From: Gemmatimonadota bacterium
GTDB taxonomy: Bacteria > Gemmatimonadota > Gemmatimonadetes > Gemmatimonadales > Gemmatimonadaceae
Assembly: GCA_026387915.1 (NCBI GenBank)
Contig: JAPLKS010000021.1
Span: forward strand, 1-64,000
DNA length: 64,000 nucleotides
Direction of reading: 5' to 3'
Shown here piece by piece: positions 22,146 to 31,222 of the stretch (the stretch's first letter is position 1; each line of letters opens with the position of its first letter). The position numbers and the translations under genes are program-made. The notes under the pieces are model-generated. The model was not told the DNA's origin. It did no database searches and saw only the letters and a list, made by a program, of their open reading frames with translations.

Positions 22146-24569
22146 ATGTTCCGTATGCCCCGCAAGCCACCCAATCCACCGGACTCGCAGTCCGAACTCC
22201 CCATCTCGAACGGGGATTCGGGGGCGTTTGAGGCGATGGCGGCAGCGAACACGGCGTTGGCGGCTGAACGGGATGCAGCCAACGCCGCGAACCGTGCCAA
22301 GAGCGACTTCCTGGCGGTGATGAGCCACGAGATTCGTACGCCCATGAACGCGATTCTTGGCGTGACCGAACTGGCCCTCGAAACCGCGGCAACCGAAGAA
22401 CAACGCTCCCTGCTTCGTACCGTGCGCACGAATGCCGACGAGTTGATGCTGCTCGTCAACGAAATTCTCGACTTTTCCAAGATCGAAGCGGGGCAGGTCA
22501 CGATCGCCGAGGAGCGCTGCTTCGTTTCCGACCTCATCGAAAGTGTGGCGGAAGTCATGAGCGCGCGCGCCAATCTCAAAGGGATCGACATCACGGCGGA
22601 CGTGGATCCGGCGATTCCCGTGATGATGCTCGGCGACCCAACCCGACTGCGACAGATTTTGTCGAATCTCGTGAGCAACGCCGTGAAGTTCACGCACAGC
22701 GGCGGCGTGGTGATTTCGGCGGAAGTCATGGAACGGCACGACCGCGCGCTCCATGTGCACTTCACGGTGCACGACACGGGCGTGGGAATTCCCGACGAAG
22801 CGCAGGCGCGGATTTTTCAGCGTTTTTATCAAGTGGACAGCTCCTTGCGGCGTGCCTACGGCGGCACGGGGTTGGGGCTGAGCATTTGTAAGTCGCTCGC
22901 CGAGTTGATGGGTGGGCGGATTTGGTTGGAGAGTGTGCCCGGCGCGGGAAGTGAGTTTCACTTTACGTTGCCGTTCGTACTCACCGACGACGAACCGCCG
23001 GCGCGGCGATTGTCGGACCAAGGGTTTGCAGGGCGGCGTGCGATTTTTGTGTGCTCCGACAAACGCACGCGTCCGGGGATGGAGCGTGTGTTGCAGTCGC
23101 TGCGCTTTGACGTCACGGTGGTGGACGAAACACCGGCCGCGCTCGGCGGCGTGTTGCGCGCTACGTTGGCGACCGACGAAGCGCTCAGCGCGGTGGTGGT
23201 GCTCGACGCGGCGATTGGAGCGGAGGCGGTGGCCAGTGCGATAACGGTGATACGCGCACAGCCCGTGGTGCACGCCGTGCTTGTTGCGGCACGCGCGACG
23301 GGCGACGAACAACACGTTGCCACGGCGAGCGGTGCCGCACTGCTGGCGAAGCCGCTCGCGCGGCGGCGCACGGCCGATATCATTGGCGAACTGTTGCACA
23401 TTGTGCCCGTGCACCCCGCTACGCAGAGCGTCGTGGAGCGGCGCAAGGTCCGGGCACCGCGCGCGGTCGGCGGGCGCGTGCTGGTAGTGGAAGACAATCC
23501 CGACACGCGACTGCTCGCAACGGCCGTCCTCGAGCGCGCGGGCTACGACGTGGACACGGCGTCCGATGGCGAAGAAGGGTTGCGCCTCGCTACGGAAAAG
23601 CGATGGGACTTGATCATCACGGATCTGGAGATGCCGCAGCTTGACGGCATTGCCATGACCGAAGCGGTGCGTCAGCGCGAACACGAACACCAGCTTGATC
23701 CTGTGCCCGTGATCGCGTTGACGGCGCATGTGCTGGAGGGCGTTCGCGATCGCACGCGCGACGCGGGAATGAACGACTTTATTCCCAAGCCAATTCAGCG
23801 TGACGCATTTTTGGCCGTGGTGCGTCGGCACATCGATTTGCGCCCCGTGATTCTCGTAGCAGACGATACGCCGGATAGCCGTTTTTTGATGCGCCGCATG
23901 CTCGACGGACGTGGGTACCGCATTCTTGAAGCCGCCGACGGTGACGCGGTGCTCGCGTTGTTCGATGCGGGGCGCGTGTCGATGGTGCTGCTCGACATGT
24001 CGATGCCGGTGCGTGATGGATTCAGCACGGCGCGCGAATTGCGCAAACGCTCGCGCGGCCAAACGCTGCCGGTAATTGCGGTGACGGGCTACGCGGACGC
24101 CGAAGACAAAGCGAAATGTCTCGCCGCGGGTTGCACGGGATATCTCACCAAACCGGTGCGGCGCGACACGCTCGTGGCCGCCGTTGAACAAGCGGTGGGG
24201 CGTCAGGAACCGGTGACCGCGCCGCATATGGCGCCGGTCGTGGTCACCTCCGGCGTGGACGATGGCGCGCCGCCAGTAGAGATCGATGCGGACATTGCCG
24301 ACCTGATTCCGATGTACTTAAGTGGACGCCGCGCGGACGTTGAACGCGCGCGCGTGCTCGTGGCGCAGGGCAGTTTTGAAGAACTCGGCACCATTGGGCA
24401 TCATCTCAAAGGCAATGGGCAGAGCTATGGCTTTACGGTGGTGACGCGGATTGGACGTGAGCTCGAAGCAGCCGCTGTTCAGCGCGATGCCCTCCACGTG
24501 ACGGCGCTCACCGAGGAGCTGTCGGCGTGGGAGCGCAGCGTGCGGTGGACGGCGGTGGCGGTGGCCTAG
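22146..24569 (+). CDS. Cytoplasmic hybrid histidine kinase (HisKA-HATPase-REC-REC-Hpt)
   Basis: 807 residues with no signal or membrane segment. A short coiled coil leads to HisKA with H61 (VMSHEIRTPMNAILG), then HATPase_c (NLVSNAVKFTH N-box, DTGVGIP, YGGTGLGLSI). Residues about 295-415 look like a degenerate receiver without the acidic pocket. REC1 has phospho-acceptor D493 (TDLEMPQLDG), REC2 has D617 (LDMSMPVRDG), and a C-terminal Hpt has H752 (GHHLKGNG). A full His-Asp-His relay is thus in one chain. There is no PAS, GAF or other obvious sensor, so the input must come through the N-terminal coil, the pseudo-receiver or a partner. Confidence 0.92.
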   Translation: MFRMPRKPPNPPDSQSELPISNGDSGAFEAMAAANTALAAERDAANAANRAKSDFLAVMSHEIRTPMNAILGVTELALETAATEEQRSLLRTVRTNADELMLLVNEILDFSKIEAGQVTIAEERCFVSDLIESVAEVMSARANLKGIDITADVDPAIPVMMLGDPTRLRQILSNLVSNAVKFTHSGGVVISAEVMERHDRALHVHFTVHDTGVGIPDEAQARIFQRFYQVDSSLRRAYGGTGLGLSICKSLAELMGGRIWLESVPGAGSEFHFTLPFVLTDDEPPARRLSDQGFAGRRAIFVCSDKRTRPGMERVLQSLRFDVTVVDETPAALGGVLRATLATDEALSAVVVLDAAIGAEAVASAITVIRAQPVVHAVLVAARATGDEQHVATASGAALLAKPLARRRTADIIGELLHIVPVHPATQSVVERRKVRAPRAVGGRVLVVEDNPDTRLLATAVLERAGYDVDTASDGEEGLRLATEKRWDLIITDLEMPQLDGIAMTEAVRQREHEHQLDPVPVIALTAHVLEGVRDRTRDAGMNDFIPKPIQRDAFLAVVRRHIDLRPVILVADDTPDSRFLMRRMLDGRGYRILEAADGDAVLALFDAGRVSMVLLDMSMPVRDGFSTARELRKRSRGQTLPVIAVTGYADAEDKAKCLAAGCTGYLTKPVRRDTLVAAVEQAVGRQEPVTAPHMAPVVVTSGVDDGAPPVEIDADIADLIPMYLSGRRADVERARVLVAQGSFEELGTIGHHLKGNGQSYGFTVVTRIGRELEAAAVQRDALHVTALTEELSAWERSVRWTAVAVA

Positions 24570-24570
24570 G

Positions 24571-26760
24571 TCAGTGCGGACCCGCTGAGCCGCGTGAACG
24601 ATTGGTGCCGCGGATAACATCCACGCGAAGTTCCGTCCAGCCATCCACCTGATAGTATTGCACCCGCACCGTGTGGTGACCCGGTGTGAGAGCGGCGTAA
24701 TCCACCATGGATTCGTGCGGCGTCCAGTGGTCGATGGCAAGCGTGCCGTCGATCCAGACGCGGACGGCGTCGTCGCTGATCACGCGGAGCGTGTGGTCAC
24801 CCGTCGGTACGTCGAGCGTGGTGATGGCCTCGAGTGCCCAGCGTGTGAGCGGGAGCGCTTTGATGGTGGGGCGATACCACTCGAGATCGAGGCGCGTGAG
24901 CGATTGCTCGAGTAGCGGCGCGCCGGTGAGCTGTGCGGCGAATGCATCTGTTTTGGTGCGGGGGTCGGTGGAGTCGGACCAGGCATAGAACTTGGCGCTC
25001 CAGTTGGTGCGCGGCTCGTGGTGCGCAAAGCTGAATCGCTGCACCGTGCCGGCCTTCAGCTTTTCACCGCGCGGGGAGATGGTGGCCGCGCCGGTGTATT
25101 CGAGGGTGAGTTCCCAGTCGTTGGCTGATTCGGGTTTGGGCGTAACGGTGATGGTGTCGCCGATGCTGCCGCTACTCGCTGAGAGCGTTGCCACGCCGCG
25201 CCGTGTAAGGACCATCCAGTTTCCGGCGGGGCCGAGTGTGAGGAGTCGCGGCGAGGGTGCGTGAATGGAGTCGGCGGGCCAGAGTTTGGGGGAGCGCCAG
25301 TCGTAGGGGCCCCACTCGTCCACAATAATGGCGCTGCGTACTCGGCGCGCGTCGGTGCTGACGGGCGCGGCGCGGGTGATGCGCGCGAGCGCGGGCACGC
25401 GCGCGGCGTATGGCGCTGGGATGGTGGGGGTGCACTCTGCGGTAACTGTTCGTGACACCGTGCGGCGCGTGCGCTGGCCGCGTGTGTTGCCAACGGTGTC
25501 GAGTGCGGTCGTGTTCTGTACGCGGAACAGTTCATTGTTGCCGGCGAAGACGTTGTCGGCTATGCGATAGCCGTGGCTCTTGGTGTCGCGCTTTTTAGGA
25601 TAGCCCCAGTCGGACGGTTCGATGGAATCGGCCCAGAGGCGAAAGACGATGGTGTCGCCGTCAAAGCGATTGTGGGTGATGGTGTTGAGCTGACCGTGTT
25701 CAATGGCGACGGCAATGCGATTATCCGAAAAGCAATTTCCGGCGACAATGCTTTCGTAGCTGTAGCCGCCCCAGAGTCCGTGATCGCTGCCGGCAATGCG
25801 ATTGCCGACAAAGATGTTGCGGCTGAAGGTGGCTTCCATACCGTTGGTGGGCGCGTAGCTGAAATCGTTGCCGACAAAAATGTTGTCGTTGACGCCACCC
25901 TCGCCGCTGTCCATGGTGCTTTGCCCGGCCCAAATGAATAGCCCGTCGCCGCCGTGGGTGACGGAATTGTATGCCACCACGTTGCGGAGGCATTGCTCGA
26001 ACATGAGAATGCCCGCGGAGTCTTGGCCGCGGCGGTAGACGCCGTGGCTGTAGCCGCGGACGTCGTAGTCGATGCGGTTGTTGGCGAGGAGGTTGTCGCT
26101 CGAGCGGTAGAGGCCGACGCCCAGTCCCGAGTTGAAGGAGAAGTTGTTGTGGGTCACGCGCAGGTGATTGGTGCGCGTCATCATCAGGCCGTTCATCCCT
26201 TGTTCGGCGCGGACGTTGGTGATGCTGCCGCTGTCGACGTCCGCGAGGTAGATGGCGGCGCCGAAGCGGAGCCATTCGTCTTTTTCGTTGTGATGGAAGG
26301 AGAGCCAGTCGGTAAGGCTTTCGTGCTCAACAAGGGAAAAGAGGCGCGGTTTCCAGTTATAGCTGAGGTCGGTGCCGGTGATGCTGAGTTGGGTGGTGTT
26401 GCGAGCCACGATGCCGAACTTGAAGCCACGGGCGCGACCGTTGATGAGGCGTATGTGGTCGCCCGCTTCGACGCGGATAGCGGTGGCGAAGGCGGCGTCG
26501 GGGTCAGCCGATTCGGGAGCGCCGACGAGTGTGACGCCGGTGAGGTCGAGGGTGATGTTATGGCCGCGGACGGTAATGAAGGCCGCGTCGGGGGAGGTGC
26601 CCGCGGGCAGGCGGTACGTGCCTGGCGCAACGCGGGTGGAGTGGGTGACCACGAGGCCGACGGAGGGGCGCACGGGGCGCGACTGCGCGGGCAGTTGGTG
26701 TACCGGCAGCGCGTGGACGGCGAACAGCGCGAGGGCGCAGACGAGGGGGCGTCGGGTCAT
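24571..26760 (-). CDS. Secreted beta-helix protein with C-terminal PA14-like domain
   Basis: About 729 residues with a signal peptide (MTRRPLVCALALFAVHALPV). Residues about 90-420 are a right-handed parallel beta-helix (NosD/pectate-lyase-like repeats rich in NNRI, GNDFS, NRFDGDT steps). A spacer follows, then a C-terminal domain resembling PA14 (DHTLRVISDDAVRVWIDGTL, HHTVRVQYYQVDGW), a carbohydrate-binding module. A secreted polysaccharide-binding or -processing role fits. Five codons upstream another ATG (26775) is possible; the one chosen gives the cleaner leader. The stop lies 1 bp from the kinase gene's stop (convergent). Confidence 0.82.
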   Translation of the reverse strand: MTRRPLVCALALFAVHALPVHQLPAQSRPVRPSVGLVVTHSTRVAPGTYRLPAGTSPDAAFITVRGHNITLDLTGVTLVGAPESADPDAAFATAIRVEAGDHIRLINGRARGFKFGIVARNTTQLSITGTDLSYNWKPRLFSLVEHESLTDWLSFHHNEKDEWLRFGAAIYLADVDSGSITNVRAEQGMNGLMMTRTNHLRVTHNNFSFNSGLGVGLYRSSDNLLANNRIDYDVRGYSHGVYRRGQDSAGILMFEQCLRNVVAYNSVTHGGDGLFIWAGQSTMDSGEGGVNDNIFVGNDFSYAPTNGMEATFSRNIFVGNRIAGSDHGLWGGYSYESIVAGNCFSDNRIAVAIEHGQLNTITHNRFDGDTIVFRLWADSIEPSDWGYPKKRDTKSHGYRIADNVFAGNNELFRVQNTTALDTVGNTRGQRTRRTVSRTVTAECTPTIPAPYAARVPALARITRAAPVSTDARRVRSAIIVDEWGPYDWRSPKLWPADSIHAPSPRLLTLGPAGNWMVLTRRGVATLSASSGSIGDTITVTPKPESANDWELTLEYTGAATISPRGEKLKAGTVQRFSFAHHEPRTNWSAKFYAWSDSTDPRTKTDAFAAQLTGAPLLEQSLTRLDLEWYRPTIKALPLTRWALEAITTLDVPTGDHTLRVISDDAVRVWIDGTLAIDHWTPHESMVDYAALTPGHHTVRVQYYQVDGWTELRVDVIRGTNRSRGSAGPH

Positions 26761-26867
26761 TCTAGCAATCTGCATCTATTAGAAGGCGCTGACGAGGGCT
26801 GCGTCGGGGGTTACCCGATTCCGTTGGGGCGGGCGCGGGGCGATTTTTCGGGTTCGGAGGATTTCTT

Positions 26868-29009
26868 ATGCCGCTCGATGCTTCGACCCTCGCGCCCAAT
26901 GCGCGCGAAGATCTCAGTGCGTTGCTCGCCCCCCGTTCCGTTGCCGTGATTGGTGCCTCGCGCCGCGAGAGCAATATGGGGCGGCAGATTCTGTACAATC
27001 TCATCCATTATGGATTCACGGGATCAGTGTATCCGGTGAATCCGCACGCGCCTTCCATTTGCTCGGTGAAGGCGTACCCGCACATTGGCGACCTCCCGGA
27101 GCGCGCCGATCTTGCGGTGATTGTGGTGCCAAAGGAACAGGTACTCACGACCGTTGAGGAATGCGGCGTGGCCAAGGTGAAGGGGCTGATTGTGATTTCG
27201 GCTGGCTTTCGCGAGGTGGGCGGCGAAGGCGTGGGGCGTGAGTCGAAGTTGATGGAGATTGTGCAGCGCTACGGCATGCGGATGATTGGGCCGAACTGCA
27301 TGGGGGTGGTGAACGCCGACCCCGCCATTTCGATGAACGCAACCTTTGCGCCGACAATGCCGCCCTTTGGGCACGCGGCCTTTGTGAGTCAGTCGGGGGC
27401 ACTGGGATTGAGTGTGCTCGACTATGCGCGCGAATATGGCATTGGTATTTCACAATTTGTGTCGATTGGCAATAAGCCCGACGTGAGCAGCAACGATCTG
27501 CTCGAACGGTGGGAGACGGATCCGTCGGTGAAGGTGATTTTGATGTACGTGGAGAACTTTGGAAATCCGCGGCACTTTTTGGAGATTGCGTCGCGCATCA
27601 CCAAGACCAAGCCAATTATTGTGGTGAAGTCGGGGCGGTCACGCGCGGGCGCGCGGGCGGCTTCGTCGCACACGGGCGCTTTGGCGGCGAACGACACCGC
27701 GGTGGACGCGATGCTCGCGCAGGCAGGCGTGCTGCGGGCGAGTTCGGTGGAAGATCTCTTCGACTTGGCGATGGGCTTTGGGGTGAGTGCGTTGCCGCGT
27801 TCGCGTCGCACGGCGGTGCTCACCAATGCGGGGGGCCCTGGCATTCTCGCAGCGGATGCGATGGAGACGCACGGGCTCGAGTTAGTGGAGCTCTCGCCGG
27901 CCACCGTTGAACGTTTGCGGCCGCTCTTTCCGCCGGAAGCTTCTATTCGCAATCCGCTCGATATGATTGCCTCGGCCACACCGGAAGGGTACAAGGCGGC
28001 GCTCACCGCATTCTTGGCTGATCCGGCGATTGACGCCGTGGTGCCGATCTTTGTGCCGCCCTTTGGCGTGAAGCAAGAAGATGTGTGTGAAGCCATTGTG
28101 AGCGCGGCGGCGGAAGTGCCGAGCAAGCCGATGCTCGCGGTGTTGATGGGACGCGAGGGATTACCGCAGGGGCGCGCCGAGCTGCACGAGGCGGGCATTC
28201 CGGCGTACATCTTTCCGGAATCGGCGGCGCGTGCGCTGAATTCGCTCAACCGTCAGCGCGAATGGGCTGAGCGTGCACCGGCGCTGGTGACGGCGCGCAC
28301 GGTGGACCGCGCGGCGGCGGAGGTGATTCTTGCGGGAGCGCGTGCGGCACAGCGCGAGCAGCTCACGCAGGTGGAATCGATTGCGCTGTTGCGCGCGTAC
28401 GGGATGCCGGTGGCGGAGACGCGCTTTGTGGCGACTGAGGCGGAACTCGGCGCCGCAGGCTCGGCGGTTGGGTATCCGCTTGCGATGAAGCTCGCTTCCT
28501 CCGACATCACGCACAAAACCGACGTGGGCGGCGTGATGCTCGGCATTGCCGACAGCGCGCAACTCGCCGCTGCGTACACGCGCATGATGACGACGGTGCG
28601 GGCCAAGGCGCCAAAGGCAACGATTGATGGCGTAGTGCTGCAGCGCATGGTGACGGGTGGCTGCGAGACCATTGCCGGTATTGCGCGGGATTCGAACTTC
28701 GGCCCGCAACTGATGTTTGGTCTGGGCGGCGTGTTCGTAGAGGCGCTGCAGGACGTGGTGTTCCGCATTGCGCCGGTGGATGAAGTACAAGCACTCGATA
28801 TGATGCATGGTATTCGCGGCGCGCGATTGCTCGACGGCGTACGCGGCGCACCGCCGGTGTCGAAGGATGCAATCGCCGAGGTGTTGGTACGGCTTGGCCA
28901 AATGGCGATGGCACATCCGGAGATTGCAGAGCTCGACATCAATCCGTTGCTCGCATTTCCGGATGGTGCGATTGCGGTGGATGCGCGAGTGCGGGTGACG
29001 TTCGGCTGA
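26868..29009 (+). CDS. ADP-forming acyl/acetyl-CoA synthetase, fused alpha-beta
   Basis: 713 residues. The N-terminal CoA-binding Rossmann domain (VAVIGASRRESNMG, IGPNCMGVVN) is followed by succinyl-CoA-ligase-like domains (FVSQSGALGLSVLDYA; SSHTGALA with the His that is phosphorylated in the family). A C-terminal ATP-grasp domain (YPLAMKLASSDITHKTDVGG) completes it. The enzyme interconverts acyl-CoA + ADP + Pi and acid + CoA + ATP, conserving energy from acyl-CoAs, or works in reverse for activation. GGAGG lies before the ATG. The acyl specificity is not visible. Confidence 0.9.
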   Translation: MPLDASTLAPNAREDLSALLAPRSVAVIGASRRESNMGRQILYNLIHYGFTGSVYPVNPHAPSICSVKAYPHIGDLPERADLAVIVVPKEQVLTTVEECGVAKVKGLIVISAGFREVGGEGVGRESKLMEIVQRYGMRMIGPNCMGVVNADPAISMNATFAPTMPPFGHAAFVSQSGALGLSVLDYAREYGIGISQFVSIGNKPDVSSNDLLERWETDPSVKVILMYVENFGNPRHFLEIASRITKTKPIIVVKSGRSRAGARAASSHTGALAANDTAVDAMLAQAGVLRASSVEDLFDLAMGFGVSALPRSRRTAVLTNAGGPGILAADAMETHGLELVELSPATVERLRPLFPPEASIRNPLDMIASATPEGYKAALTAFLADPAIDAVVPIFVPPFGVKQEDVCEAIVSAAAEVPSKPMLAVLMGREGLPQGRAELHEAGIPAYIFPESAARALNSLNRQREWAERAPALVTARTVDRAAAEVILAGARAAQREQLTQVESIALLRAYGMPVAETRFVATEAELGAAGSAVGYPLAMKLASSDITHKTDVGGVMLGIADSAQLAAAYTRMMTTVRAKAPKATIDGVVLQRMVTGGCETIAGIARDSNFGPQLMFGLGGVFVEALQDVVFRIAPVDEVQALDMMHGIRGARLLDGVRGAPPVSKDAIAEVLVRLGQMAMAHPEIAELDINPLLAFPDGAIAVDARVRVTFG

Positions 29010-29080
29010 TTCGCATGGGCGGGCTGGCCGGGGTGACTGGGTAGCGTTTGGGGGAGATTTTCAGCTCGGCGATGCACCGC

Positions 29081-29104
29081 GGCGTGGCATGAACTTGCCA
29101 CGCC
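29081..29104. terminator. Hairpin between acyl-CoA synthetase and arginase genes
   Basis: GGCGTGGCA pairs perfectly with TGCCACGCC across a 6-nt loop, 72 nt after the synthetase stop. There is no U-tract, so terminator function is uncertain. Confidence 0.45.
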
Positions 29105-29181
29105 GTTCGCATATGCGTGGCATACAGCGCATACAGATTCAACGCCCTTCCCTTCCTCGCGCGCACCGGTAGCGTGCAAGT

Positions 29182-30093
29182 ATGAGCTTCATACGCATTA
29201 TTGGCGTGCCGATGGACCTGGGCGCCTCACGCCGCGGCGTGGATATGGGTCCCTTTGCCGTGCGCTATACCGACCTGCGTGAACGGCTCGTGCAGATTGG
29301 CCACACGGTGGATGACATCGGGAACGTTCCGGTGCCCTTTCGGGAAGATGCCGAACGTGGCGCACAGCGCGGTGCTCGGTATTTGGGCGCCATCACGGAA
29401 GTCTGCCGCACGGTAGCGGCTCACACGCAGCAGGCCGTTGCCGAAGGCAAAGTGCCGTTGGTGCTCGGCGGCGATCACGCTTTAGCGGCTGGCTCAGTGG
29501 CTGGCGCAGCGGCTCACTTTGCAGCTTCTAATCAACGAATTGGATTGATCTGGCTCGACGCGCACGGTGATCTGAACACGCCGAGCTCGTCGCGTTCGGG
29601 AAATGTGCACGGTATGCCGCTGGCGCATTTACTTGGCCATGGCGACAGCGCGCTCGCGTCAGTGGCCGGTGTGCGCCCCGCGGTGCGACCGGAGAATGTG
29701 GCGCTCGTGGGTATTCGCGATCTCGACGAACCGGAGCGCGAGCATATAGACAAATGGAAACTTCGCACCATGACCATGCGCGCAATTGACGAACGCGGCG
29801 TGCGGAGCGTGATGGAAGAAGCCATTGCGGTGGCATCCGACGGGACCGCGGGGATTTGGGTGTCGTTCGACCTGGATTGCGTCGGACCAGAAGCGGCCCC
29901 CGGGGTAGGTACTGCGGTGCCGGGCGGCATGACGTATCGGGAAGCGCATCTCGCCATGGAAATGCTTGCCGATACGAAAAAGATTATTGGCGTGGATCTC
30001 GTGGAAGTGAACCCGGTGCTCGACGAGCACAATCGCACCGCCGCTGTAGGCGCCGAACTACTGCTTAGCGCGCTCGGCAAGCGCATTCTCTGA
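29182..30093 (+). CDS. rocF: Arginase
   Basis: 303 residues with all manganese ligands of the ureohydrolase family: H99 in GGDHALA, D126-A-H128-G-D130 in WLDAHGDLN, and D230/D232 in SFDLDCVGP. The N-terminus IGVPMDLGASRRGVDMGP and the substrate loop SGNVHGMPL are specific to arginase rather than agmatinase. It splits L-arginine into ornithine and urea in the cytoplasm. Seven nucleotides downstream begins an ornithine cyclodeaminase gene that would consume the product, so the two form an arginine-to-proline route. Confidence 0.95.
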   Translation: MSFIRIIGVPMDLGASRRGVDMGPFAVRYTDLRERLVQIGHTVDDIGNVPVPFREDAERGAQRGARYLGAITEVCRTVAAHTQQAVAEGKVPLVLGGDHALAAGSVAGAAAHFAASNQRIGLIWLDAHGDLNTPSSSRSGNVHGMPLAHLLGHGDSALASVAGVRPAVRPENVALVGIRDLDEPEREHIDKWKLRTMTMRAIDERGVRSVMEEAIAVASDGTAGIWVSFDLDCVGPEAAPGVGTAVPGGMTYREAHLAMEMLADTKKIIGVDLVEVNPVLDEHNRTAAVGAELLLSALGKRIL

Positions 30094-30100
30094 GGACGCC

Positions 30101-31213
30101 ATGAATACGCGAACATTGCCGCGCTACATCGTCCCGGACTTCTCGGCGGCGCGCTTCTCCAAAGCACCGCCGGCGCGCACGATTACGTGTGAAGCAGACG
30201 GCGTCCTGCCGGATGACTTTTTTGCTACAACGAATCTGCCCTCGTATGTGAAGGGTGATGACGGCAAGTGGACAATGCCGCAAGAACCGCGAATGGATGG
30301 ATGCCTCGTGCGCGCGAGCGGCGGCGGATGGGTCGTGCGCGAAGCGCGGCGCGTGATGCGGGGCGAAGCCGTGGTGGTGGGACGCGCTGAGGATGGGAGC
30401 GATGGAGTCCTCGTACACGCGAATGCCTTTGACTACGGCCACAATGTGGGCGGCGACTTTCATTTTATGTCGAGCCAAGTGTCGCGCGAAAAACCGATTG
30501 ACTACCGGTCGCTGGCGCAGATGCTGGTGGAAGAGAAGCGGCGCGGCGGCTACATCAGTTGGGTGGCTGGCCCGGCGCTCGTGCATTCACGCGCGCGCGA
30601 CAATATGGTCTGGTTTATTCGCCACGGGTACGTGCAGTCGATGTTAGCCGGCAATGCCGTGGCGGCGCATGACATTGAGGCGGCCGTGGTCGGCACCACA
30701 CTCGGCATGACGAGCACCGGTGCACCAACCGAGGGCGGTCACTCTGCGCATATGCGGGCGATCAATGCCGTGCGGCGCGCCGGATCGATAGCCGCAGCGG
30801 TGCGCAGCGGGCTCGTGGGGAGCGGCATTATGCACGCTCTTGTTATTGAAGAGGTGCCCTTTGTGCTCTGCGGCTCTATTCGCGATGACGGGCCACTCCC
30901 CGATGTCATCACGGATGCGGTGAAGGCGCAGGACGCTATGCGCGCGCACGCTATCAAAACCACGATGGCGGTGATGGTCGCGACCGCGCTGCATTCAATT
31001 GCGGTGGGCAATATGCTTCCCGCGTACTACGAGGACGCGGAGCGCGGGATTGTGGAGCTGCCCACGATCTGCGTGGATGCGAGCGAGTTTCTCGTGAGCA
31101 AGCTCAAGGATCGCGGCACCCATCAGGCCGTGGGTGTGGTGACAAACGCGCAGGACTTTATGAGTATTCTGCGAACAGCAGTGGAAGAAGAAGTGGAGAC
31201 CGGCGCGCGATAG
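30101..31213 (+). CDS. Ornithine cyclodeaminase, AgrE/ArgZ C-terminal (TIGR00300) type
   Basis: 370 residues matching the LOR/SDH-type ornithine cyclodeaminase unit found as the C-terminal half of cyanobacterial AgrE/ArgZ and as a stand-alone archaeal enzyme. Diagnostic segments are VAGPALVHSRARDNM, MLAGNAVAAHDIEAAVVGTT, HMRAINAVRRAGSIAAAV, LCGSIRDDGPLPDVITDAVK and LHSIAVGNMLP. The enzyme uses NAD+ to convert ornithine to proline with release of ammonia. It is not the mu-crystallin-type ornithine cyclodeaminase. The 7-nt spacing to arginase and shared strand show an operon. Confidence 0.85.
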   Translation: MNTRTLPRYIVPDFSAARFSKAPPARTITCEADGVLPDDFFATTNLPSYVKGDDGKWTMPQEPRMDGCLVRASGGGWVVREARRVMRGEAVVVGRAEDGSDGVLVHANAFDYGHNVGGDFHFMSSQVSREKPIDYRSLAQMLVEEKRRGGYISWVAGPALVHSRARDNMVWFIRHGYVQSMLAGNAVAAHDIEAAVVGTTLGMTSTGAPTEGGHSAHMRAINAVRRAGSIAAAVRSGLVGSGIMHALVIEEVPFVLCGSIRDDGPLPDVITDAVKAQDAMRAHAIKTTMAVMVATALHSIAVGNMLPAYYEDAERGIVELPTICVDASEFLVSKLKDRGTHQAVGVVTNAQDFMSILRTAVEEEVETGAR

Positions 31214-31222
31214 CTGGGGTGA

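Noticed and set aside
21969-24227. 750-codon open frame antisense to the hybrid kinase
   Set aside because: His/Arg-rich shadow of the kinase gene, whose domains are all unmistakable.
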